Source: Sagittula sp048553715 (GTDB lineage: Bacteria; Pseudomonadota; Alphaproteobacteria; Rhodobacterales; Rhodobacteraceae). Taken from it: a stretch of DNA of 64,000 nucleotides. A program made the translations under genes and the position numbers. Below are positions 17,964 through 24,325 of the stretch, one piece after another. Below the pieces are notes generated by a model. It saw only the letters and a list, made by a program, of their open reading frames with translations, was not told where the DNA came from and ran no database searches. Each line of letters begins with the position of its first letter. The first letter of the stretch is position 1. Location of the stretch: positions 62,001-126,000 of the forward strand of contig NZ_JBLZNC010000008.1 of NCBI RefSeq assembly GCF_048553715.1. Direction: 5' to 3'.

Positions 17964-18266
17964 GTGTCCTCCGGCAGGCATGGTTGCCAGCAGGTCGGGT
18001 TTTGTCAAAGCCTATTGGGACAGAATTTTGCCACATTTGGCGGATTTGCGAATCGCTGTGGTCGGGCTGGGGCTGCTTGACCTGTCCGAAAATCCCACTG
18101 TGACCCAGCGTATTACCCGGCATAACGCGAGCAATGTCAGGCATGGTGAATGACTGTTTCGCAGTCGCGGCCAATAGGTCGATTGTGGCAAAAGATGGTT
18201 GTGCGGCGTCCGTTTTTCGCCCAAATCTATTCGTGTCGGTGGGGGCCGACGACAAGGATACGCAGA
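17964..18266. other. divergent intergenic region, no gene recognised
   Basis: About 300 nt separate the minus-strand membrane protein from the plus-strand exported protein. It must hold promoters for both directions. I see no convincing ORF, terminator or operator in it. An AAGGA site at its right end serves the gene starting at 18267. Confidence 0.5.
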
Positions 18267-18809
18267 ATGCGCGCACGGATCATCGCCCTCGGCCTGACTT
18301 TCATGGCATCTATGGCACAGGCGGATATCGCCTGGAATGTGGACCGGATCGGCGCGGGCTCGACCATGGTTATGTCGGATCGCGCAGGCGAGCTGACCCA
18401 TGTAAAGCGCGGCACCCAAGGCGCCCTGCATGTCTTTGACGTCTTTGCGGGACAAGGCGGCGCCGGTGGGTTCGCAGGCAGCTACAAAACGAACGCTCGT
18501 GGGGATGTGGTGGAAACCGTAGCCTTTGACGGGGCCGTGACCCGCTTTGTCCCGCATCGCTGCAACCGCACCGTCGGGCAGTGCAATTTCACAGTGGTGC
18601 ACCCTGACGGGTTCACCGAGCCGCGCACCCGCGTTACCACCGAAGTGAATGGCGGGCTGCAGTATCGCGAATACGGGTTGGACGGTCTGATGACCGAAGG
18701 CGCGCTGCATCTTGACGCCAACGGCACATCGAAAGGCGGCTGGCAGCGCCAGAAGAACGCCGACGAGAAAAAGCGCCGTCACCGCCGGATCGTGCTTGCG
18801 CTGAAATAA
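18267..18809 (+). CDS. exported protein of unknown function
   Basis: A 180-residue protein with signal peptide MRARIIALGLTFMASMAQA and a mature region starting DIAWNVDRIG. The body has a beta-rich, Gly/Asp/Val pattern with one close cysteine pair (HRCNRTVGQCNF) and a strongly basic C-terminus (KKRRHRRIVLALK). The start at 18267 has an AAGGA site about 8 nt upstream. I do not recognise the family. It is followed by a TC microsatellite and a terminator. Confidence 0.6.
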   Translation: MRARIIALGLTFMASMAQADIAWNVDRIGAGSTMVMSDRAGELTHVKRGTQGALHVFDVFAGQGGAGGFAGSYKTNARGDVVETVAFDGAVTRFVPHRCNRTVGQCNFTVVHPDGFTEPRTRVTTEVNGGLQYREYGLDGLMTEGALHLDANGTSKGGWQRQKNADEKKRRHRRIVLALK

Positions 18810-18820
18810 CCGCGGCGTTC

Positions 18821-18859
<39 letters not shown>

Positions 18860-18873
18860 GTTGTTATCAGTAG

Positions 18874-18906
18874 CCCCGCCGGTCCGCCGCGCGGGGTTTG
18901 GTTTTG
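18874..18906 (+). terminator. rho-independent terminator-like hairpin
   Basis: CCCCGC (18874-18879) pairs with GCGGGG (18891-18896), with a GC-rich loop. The stem is followed by TTTGGTTTTG. It would end transcription of the exported-protein gene before the ornithine decarboxylase leader. Confidence 0.65.
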
Positions 18907-18928
18907 TGATCGCCTCTGATCCGCGATA

Positions 18929-18938
18929 TTTGATCAAA
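18929..18938. promoter_or_regulatory. TTTGATCAAA palindrome, copy 1
   Basis: A perfect 10-bp palindrome, flanked by A and T, upstream of the ornithine decarboxylase gene. An identical core recurs 86 nt downstream. This suggests an operator for an unidentified dimeric regulator. Confidence 0.4.
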
Positions 18939-19014
18939 TCGGGAAGATTCCGCGTCTTAATCCCGTGAAGTTCGCGGGTTACGCCATAAATTGACGCTTG
19001 GCGGAGCCACTACA

Positions 19015-19024
19015 TTTGATCAAA
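19015..19024. promoter_or_regulatory. TTTGATCAAA palindrome, copy 2
   Basis: Second perfect copy of the same palindrome, 230 nt before the ornithine decarboxylase start. The 86-nt centre-to-centre distance is near eight helical turns, so both copies could lie on the same DNA face. Confidence 0.4.
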
Positions 19025-19087
19025 GATATGCCGCGTTGGGAGGCTGCGAAAAATCTTTGTTACAGCCGAAAATTTTTCTTGCGCGAG

Positions 19088-19253
19088 TCAGAAATCGGCC
19101 TCATATGCGCGCTCAAGACGCCAACGCACGCGCCTCTGTCGAGGTGGGCAATTCAACACCCACGCGGTTACGTAGCGACGGTAACGTCTCTGAATGGAAC
19201 TGAGCGGTCTGCGCCGGGAAACCGGAATGGCCGGGTCTGATTGGAGATGACCA
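19088..19253 (+). promoter_or_regulatory. structured 5' leader of ornithine decarboxylase (candidate speF-type RNA)
   Basis: The 444-nt stretch before the decarboxylase has no supported gene. Its 3' part contains consecutive hairpins: GTGGG/CCCAC (19144-19148 with 19159-19163), GTTAC/GTAAC (19167-19171 with 19181-19185), and a CCGG-GAAA-CCGG tetraloop hairpin (19214-19225). The last is followed by GGAGATGACC next to the start codon. A conserved leader called the speF motif is known upstream of ornithine decarboxylase genes in alphaproteobacteria. Position and structure fit, but I could not compare to the covariance model. Confidence 0.4.
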
Positions 19254-20423
19254 ATGAACGCATACGTAACCGGGCTTTCTGCCCGCGATGATCTGTCTTT
19301 GTCTCGCGCCGAAGCATATGCCCTGTCGCATGAATTCGACCGCCCGACCCTGATCCTGGACACCGATGCCATTGCGCGCCAATACGCAGCGCTTGCGCAG
19401 GGTCTGGGACGTGCCCGCATCCACTATGCGGTCAAGGCGAACCCGGCCCCGGAAATCCTGCAGACCCTTGTTCAGGCGGGATCGAACTTCGACGCGGCTT
19501 CGCGCCCTGAAATCCAGATGTGTCTCGACGCGGGCGCACAGCCGGCCCAGATCTCCTTTGGCAACACGGTCAAACGCCCCGCAGACATCGCATGGGCACA
19601 TTCAGTCGGCGTGAACCTCTTCGCTGTCGATGCCGAAGAAGAGATGGCCAAGATCGCGGAATATGCGCCCAACGCGCAGGTCTATGTGCGTGTGATCGTG
19701 GAAAACTGCATGGCGGACTGGCCGCTGACCCGCAAGTTCGGCTGCGCCCGCGATAAAGCCGTGGCGCTGTTCGATCTGGCGGTGGCGCTGGGCCTGCGTC
19801 CGGTCGGCCTGTCGTTCCACGTGGGATCACAAACCCGCGAGGCGTCGATGTGGGCACCCGTTCTTGATCAGGTGGCAGCCGTCTGGAACGATCTCAAAGC
19901 TGCTGGCCACAGCCTGTCGCTGCTCAACATCGGTGGCGGTTTCCCGGCGTTCTACGGCCAGACCATCGACGCGCCGACGCAATACGCCGCCGCGGTCATC
20001 GCGCAGGTTCACGAACGCTTTGGCGATGTGCCGCACATCATGGCAGAGCCGGGCCGTGGCCTTGTGGCCGAGGCGGGGGCCATCGCAGCAGAGGTCCTGC
20101 TGGTGTCGAAAAAGACCGAAAACGAGCTGCACCGCTGGGTGTTTCTCGACATCGGCAAGTTTTCGGGGCTGGCGGAAACCATGGACGAGGCGATCCGTTA
20201 CCAGTTCATCACCCCGCGCGACCACGAGCCGACGGGGGCCTGCATTCTGGCCGGACCGTCCTGCGATTCGGCGGATGTGCTGTACGAAAAGACCCCGGTC
20301 CAACTGCCGTTGGGGCTGAAAGCGGGCGATAAATTTGTGATCCGCAACTGCGGTGCCTATACCTCGACCTATGCGTCGATCGGCTTTAACGGGTTTCCGC
20401 CGCTGGATGTGGTGGTGATCTGA
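19254..20423 (+). CDS. ornithine (lysine/ornithine) decarboxylase, PLP type III
   Basis: A 389-residue alanine-racemase-fold decarboxylase that makes putrescine from ornithine (some relatives also decarboxylate lysine). The PLP lysine is in HYAVKANPAP (Lys61). The catalytic cysteine motif GPSCDSADVLYE (Cys337) is the form typical of eukaryotic-type ornithine decarboxylases, and the C-terminus ends in the NCGAYTSTYASIGFNGF dimer-interface region. A GGAG site precedes the ATG. The long structured leader and tandem palindromes upstream suggest tight control by polyamines or a repressor. Confidence 0.9.
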   Translation: MNAYVTGLSARDDLSLSRAEAYALSHEFDRPTLILDTDAIARQYAALAQGLGRARIHYAVKANPAPEILQTLVQAGSNFDAASRPEIQMCLDAGAQPAQISFGNTVKRPADIAWAHSVGVNLFAVDAEEEMAKIAEYAPNAQVYVRVIVENCMADWPLTRKFGCARDKAVALFDLAVALGLRPVGLSFHVGSQTREASMWAPVLDQVAAVWNDLKAAGHSLSLLNIGGGFPAFYGQTIDAPTQYAAAVIAQVHERFGDVPHIMAEPGRGLVAEAGAIAAEVLLVSKKTENELHRWVFLDIGKFSGLAETMDEAIRYQFITPRDHEPTGACILAGPSCDSADVLYEKTPVQLPLGLKAGDKFVIRNCGAYTSTYASIGFNGFPPLDVVVI

Positions 20424-20432
20424 ACACTGGCT

Positions 20433-20453
20433 GGTCGGGGCACAGCCCCGACC
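20433..20453. terminator. perfect 9-bp hairpin after ornithine decarboxylase
   Basis: GGTCGGGGC and GCCCCGACC form a perfect 9-bp stem with loop ACA, 10 nt past the stop. It has no T run, so it may stabilise the mRNA end rather than terminate. The 3' arm plus following bases (CCCCGACCTAC) recurs in the hairpin at 31780-31798. Confidence 0.55.
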
Positions 20454-20477
20454 TACGACATGTCTGGATGAAACAAT

Positions 20478-20510
20478 GCGGCGCGCAGGTCAGTTCTGAC
20501 GCGCCGCTTT
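20478..20510. terminator. bidirectional terminator between convergent genes
   Basis: GCGGCGCG (20478-20485) pairs perfectly with CGCGCCGC (20500-20507) and TTT follows. It lies between the convergent ornithine decarboxylase and thioredoxin-like genes and could serve both. Confidence 0.65.
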
Positions 20511-20515
20511 GCCTG

Positions 20516-21082
20516 TCAGCTGTCTGCCTCGACGCCCATCAGCGCGGCCAGCATGGCGCGGGCGTCATCGCCCGACCAATCCGCATCGCCGGTCAGGCGT
20601 CCGACCTCTTGGCCCTCGGGATTGAGGATAACGGTCACCGGCAGGCCCAGAACGGCCATTTCACGCGCCAGCGTCGATTTGGGATCGCGGTGCAGGGGCA
20701 GGTTGTCGACCCCGATCTCGGCAAAGAATTCCTCCATCTTCACCGGCGGGTTGCGCGAGGTTGCGATGGTGACCACCTCGAAATCATCACCGCCCAGTTC
20801 GGATTGCAGTTCGGACAACATAGGCATTTCATGACGGCAGGGCGCGCACCACGTGGCCCAGAAGTTCACCAAAACCCATTTGCCCTGCCAATCGGAAAGG
20901 TTCCGCGGTGCCTCGTCAAAGGTCATGAAATCAGCCGTGCCCGCGTCTTTGGGTGCGGAATGCAGGACCATTTTCTTCATATCGCCCGCCAAAGCAGCGC
21001 GGGCTGCCTCGACATCGGCCACTGCCGGATTTGCCAGCGCGATCACGCCGGTATACAGAGCCGCAAGCAGAATTCGTTTCAT
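20516..21082 (-). CDS. TlpA-family thiol:disulfide interchange protein
   Basis: A 188-residue periplasmic thioredoxin-fold protein. Signal peptide MKRILLAALYTGVIALANPAVA is followed by a TlpA/ResA domain with VLVNFWATWCAPCRHEMP (CAPC redox pair) and the cis-proline segment LGLPVTVILNPEG. It would reduce or exchange disulfides, for example in cytochrome c maturation. The start at 21082 has GGAGG just upstream. It is divergent from argH with only 22 nt between start codons. Confidence 0.9.
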   Translation of the reverse strand: MKRILLAALYTGVIALANPAVADVEAARAALAGDMKKMVLHSAPKDAGTADFMTFDEAPRNLSDWQGKWVLVNFWATWCAPCRHEMPMLSELQSELGGDDFEVVTIATSRNPPVKMEEFFAEIGVDNLPLHRDPKSTLAREMAVLGLPVTVILNPEGQEVGRLTGDADWSGDDARAMLAALMGVEADS

Positions 21083-21104
21083 AGAACCTCCTGAAAGGCA
21101 TGTC

Positions 21105-22496
21105 ATGTCGGACAAGACCTCGAACCAGATGTGGGGCGGCCGCTTTGCCGCCGGGCCGGATGCGATCATGGAGGCAATTAATGCCTCGATCGGATACGAC
21201 AAGCGACTGGCGGCGCAGGATGTCGCCGGGTCGAGGGCCCATGCTGCCATGTTGGCCAAGCAGGGCATCATCAGTGATAGCGATGCCGAGACCATTCGGG
21301 AAGGATTGCTCACGGTCTTGTCAGAGATCGAGGGCGGAGATTTCGCCTTTTCCACCGCGCTGGAAGACATTCACATGAATGTAGAGGCCCGTTTGAAGGA
21401 AATCGTGGGCGAACCGGCGGGGCGTTTGCACACGGCACGGTCGCGCAACGATCAGGTGGCCACCGATTTCCGCCTGTGGGTGCGTGACCAGCTGGACGCC
21501 GCTGAAAAGGGGCTGACCGCCCTGATGCAGGCGCTGCTGGGACAGGCCGAAGCGGGTGCCGATTGGGTTATGCCAGGCTTTACCCACCTGCAGACGGCGC
21601 AGCCGGTGACCTGGGGCCATCACATGATGGCCTATGTCGAGATGTTCAGCCGCGATCTGTCACGGGTCCGCGATGCACGCAAACGTATGAACGAATCGCC
21701 CTTGGGGGCGGCGGCGCTTGCGGGCACGGGCTTTGACATCGACCGTCACAACACCGCCGAGGCGCTGGGCTTTGACGCACCGATGGCAAACTCGCTCGAC
21801 GCGGTGTCGGCGCGTGACTTCGCGCTGGAGTTCCTGTCGGTCGCGTCGATCAGCGCGATGCACCTGTCGCGCTTTGCCGAAGAGCTGGTGATCTGGTCCT
21901 CGGCGCAGTTCCGGTTTGTTACCCTGTCTGACCGGTTCTCCACCGGCTCGTCGATCATGCCGCAGAAAAAGAACCCTGACGCCGCCGAGCTGATCCGCGC
22001 CAAGATCGGCCGGATCTTCGGGGCCAATGTCGCGCTGATGATGGTGATGAAGGGCCTGCCGCTGGCCTATTCCAAGGACATGCAGGAAGACAAGGAACAG
22101 GTGTTTGACGCGGCGGACAACTGGATGTTGGCGCTGGCGGCGATGGAAGGCATGGTCAAGGACATGACCGCGAACGTCGACAGCCTGGAGGCTGCGGCAG
22201 CCTCAGGCTTCTCGACCGCGACCGATCTGGCGGACTGGCTGGTGCGCGAGACGGGCCTTCCGTTCCGCGATGCCCACCACGTCACGGGGGCGCTGGTCGC
22301 GATGGCCGAGAAAAAGGGATGCGATTTGCCGGATCTGACCCTTGAGGATATGCAATCCGTCCACGCCAATATTGACGCATCAGTTTACGATGTCCTGGGC
22401 GTGCACAATTCGGTCAAATCGCGGATGAGCTATGGCGGCACGGCACCTGAACAGGTACGCGCGCAAATCAAACGCTGGAAAGAGGTGCTGGCATGA
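21105..22496 (+). CDS. argH: ArgH argininosuccinate lyase
   Basis: A 463-residue fumarase/aspartase-superfamily enzyme that cleaves argininosuccinate to arginine and fumarate, the last step of arginine synthesis. N-terminal MWGGRFAAGPD, substrate-binding TARSRNDQVATDF, and the signature GSSIMPQKKNPDAAEL are intact. The ATG at 21105 is in frame with MSDKTSNQMWGGRF. A nearby ATG at 21100 is in the wrong frame. It overlaps a tiny lipoprotein gene by 4 nt. Confidence 0.96.
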   Translation: MSDKTSNQMWGGRFAAGPDAIMEAINASIGYDKRLAAQDVAGSRAHAAMLAKQGIISDSDAETIREGLLTVLSEIEGGDFAFSTALEDIHMNVEARLKEIVGEPAGRLHTARSRNDQVATDFRLWVRDQLDAAEKGLTALMQALLGQAEAGADWVMPGFTHLQTAQPVTWGHHMMAYVEMFSRDLSRVRDARKRMNESPLGAAALAGTGFDIDRHNTAEALGFDAPMANSLDAVSARDFALEFLSVASISAMHLSRFAEELVIWSSAQFRFVTLSDRFSTGSSIMPQKKNPDAAELIRAKIGRIFGANVALMMVMKGLPLAYSKDMQEDKEQVFDAADNWMLALAAMEGMVKDMTANVDSLEAAAASGFSTATDLADWLVRETGLPFRDAHHVTGALVAMAEKKGCDLPDLTLEDMQSVHANIDASVYDVLGVHNSVKSRMSYGGTAPEQVRAQIKRWKEVLA

Positions 22497-22639
22497 TCCG
22501 CGCGGTTTTGGTTCTGGCCATGATGGCAGGTCTGTCGGCCTGTGGCGCGGATGGTGATCCCATCCCGCCCGCCCCAAAAGAGACGCCCAAACCGGGTGTA
22601 TCAATCAGCGGCACCGCCAGCATCGGGATCACCGGATGA
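22493..22639 (+). CDS. tiny lipoprotein between argH and lysA blocks
   Basis: A 48-residue ORF read directly: MIRAVLVLAMMAGLSACGAD, then a Pro/Lys/Gly-rich tail. The lipobox LSAC gives a predicted acylated cysteine at residue 17. It overlaps argH (ATGA) and the following gene (ATGA) by 4 nt on each side, which strongly supports translation. Similar very short lipoproteins (LptM/YifL-like) are found beside argH or lysA in many Proteobacteria. Confidence 0.8.
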   Translation: MIRAVLVLAMMAGLSACGADGDPIPPAPKETPKPGVSISGTASIGITG

Positions 22640-22950
22640 TGTTGCGGGCGCTCTGGCTGGCGCTCGCCGTCTGGGGCGCCGTGCATCCGATGTATTATTT
22701 CCTCAGCTACCTGTCGGACAACGGCTGGTCGCTGAGCGCCTTGATTGACGCATGGTATGTGAATGCCTCGACCACGGGGCTGACCTGGGATCTGACCATT
22801 GCGGCCATCACGTTGACGCTGTGGGTGCTGGCCGAGGTTGCCGTGCGCCGCAACTGGATTGCGTTGCTGGCGATCCCTGCCACCTTTTGCATCGGGGTCA
22901 GCTGCGGTCTGCCCCTGTATCTGTGGCTGCGGTCGCGTCCGGTCGTTTGA
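22636..22950 (+). CDS. DUF2834-type small integral membrane protein
   Basis: A 104-residue protein with three predicted membrane helices (RALWLALAVWGAVHP, LTIAAITLTLWVLAEVA, IALLAIPATFCIGVSCGLPL). The pattern fits the DUF2834 family. It starts with tandem ATG codons overlapping the lipoprotein stop and is followed by a 72-nt gap to lysA. Function is unknown. Confidence 0.7.
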   Translation: MMLRALWLALAVWGAVHPMYYFLSYLSDNGWSLSALIDAWYVNASTTGLTWDLTIAAITLTLWVLAEVAVRRNWIALLAIPATFCIGVSCGLPLYLWLRSRPVV

Positions 22951-23022
22951 CCGCAGGGTTAGGGGTGGTTGACGGCCCCGCCATGGGGTAAAGCGCGAAA
23001 GCCATTCAAGGGGAGCGCGCTT

Positions 23023-24288
23023 ATGGACCATTTCCTGTATCGTGACGGAGAGTTGTTCGCCGAAGACGTGTCTGTTGCGGAAATCGCAGAGCAGGTCGGC
23101 ACGCCCTTCTATCTGTATTCGGTCAAAACGCTGGTGCGCCATTTCCGTCTGTTTGACGAGGCGCTGAGCTGGGGGCCGCATCTGGTGTGCTACGCGATGA
23201 AGGCGGCCTCCAATCAGGCGATCCTGACCGCACTGGCGGCCGAAGGGGCCGGTATGGACGTGGTGTCCGGTGGCGAATACGCCCGCGCCAAGGCCGCAGG
23301 CGTCCCCGGAGAGCGGATCGTCTTTTCCGGTGTCGGCAAAACCCATGAAGAGATCCGCGCGGCCCTGACCGGCGGCATTCGCCAGTTCAACGTCGAATCA
23401 GAGCCGGAAATGCGCGCCATTTCCGACGTGGCGACCGGCCTTGGCCTGCGCGCACCGATTGCTATCCGCGTGAACCCGGATGTGGATGCCAAGACCCACG
23501 CCAAAATCGCCACCGGCAAGTCCGAGAATAAATTCGGCATTCCGATTGCCCGCGCCCGCGAAGTCTATGCCGAGGCAGCCGCGCTGCCCGGTCTGGATGT
23601 GGTCGGCATTGACGTGCATATCGGCTCGCAGCTCACCCAGCTGGAGCCGTTCGAGCTGGCGTATAAAAAGGTGGCAGAGCTGACCGAAACCCTGCGCGCG
23701 GACGGGCACGCCATCACGCGGCTGGATCTGGGCGGCGGTCTGGGTATTCCTTACGAGCGGTCGAACGAAGCGCCCCCGCTGCCGACGGATTATGGCGCGC
23801 TGATCCAGCGCACGGTTGGCCATCTGGGCTGCGAGATCGAGATCGAGCCGGGCCGCCTGATTGCCGGCAATGCGGGCATTCTGGTGTCCAAGGTTGTCTA
23901 CCTGAAAAACGGCGAAGGCCGTGATTTCCTGATTCTCGACGCGGCGATGAATGATCTGATCCGCCCCGCCATGTACGAGGCGCATCATGACATCGTCCCC
24001 GTGCGTGAGGCGGAAGTTGCCGCCGAGATGCAGCCCTATGATATTGTGGGGCCAGTCTGCGAAAGCGGTGATACTTTTGCGAAATCCCGCCCCATGCCGC
24101 CGCTGGCCGCAGGCGATCTGGTGGCCTTCAGATCGGCAGGCGCTTATGGGGCTGTGATGGCCTCGGAATATAATTCGCGCCCGCTTGTGCCTGAAGTTAT
24201 GGCAAAAGATGATCAATTCGCCGTCATTCGGGCGCGTCCAACCTTTGACGAGATGATAAATCGAGATACCGTTCCGGTGTGGTTGTAA
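23023..24288 (+). CDS. lysA: LysA diaminopimelate decarboxylase
   Basis: A 421-residue PLP type III enzyme making lysine from meso-diaminopimelate. The PLP lysine motif is CYAMKAASNQ. HIGSQLTQLEPF, the Gly-rich DLGGGLGIPY, EPGRLIAGNAGIL and the catalytic GPVCESGDTFAK motif are all present. The ATG at 23023 has an AAGGGGAG ribosome site upstream. A longer frame to 22969 is not needed. It is the second PLP type III decarboxylase in this window, the other being the ornithine enzyme. Confidence 0.95.
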   Translation: MDHFLYRDGELFAEDVSVAEIAEQVGTPFYLYSVKTLVRHFRLFDEALSWGPHLVCYAMKAASNQAILTALAAEGAGMDVVSGGEYARAKAAGVPGERIVFSGVGKTHEEIRAALTGGIRQFNVESEPEMRAISDVATGLGLRAPIAIRVNPDVDAKTHAKIATGKSENKFGIPIARAREVYAEAAALPGLDVVGIDVHIGSQLTQLEPFELAYKKVAELTETLRADGHAITRLDLGGGLGIPYERSNEAPPLPTDYGALIQRTVGHLGCEIEIEPGRLIAGNAGILVSKVVYLKNGEGRDFLILDAAMNDLIRPAMYEAHHDIVPVREAEVAAEMQPYDIVGPVCESGDTFAKSRPMPPLAAGDLVAFRSAGAYGAVMASEYNSRPLVPEVMAKDDQFAVIRARPTFDEMINRDTVPVWL

Positions 24289-24325
24289 GCGATCCCCGCG
24301 TGCAGCCTGACCTCAGGAGGCACGT

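Noticed and set aside
18929..19024. FNR/FixK boxes upstream of ornithine decarboxylase
   Set aside because: The palindromes lack the 4-nt spacer of TTGAT-N4-ATCAA, so they are better listed as unknown operators.
19104..19203. Short ORF (about 32 codons) in the decarboxylase leader
   Set aside because: It has no ribosome site and no telling composition, and it overlaps the predicted hairpins.
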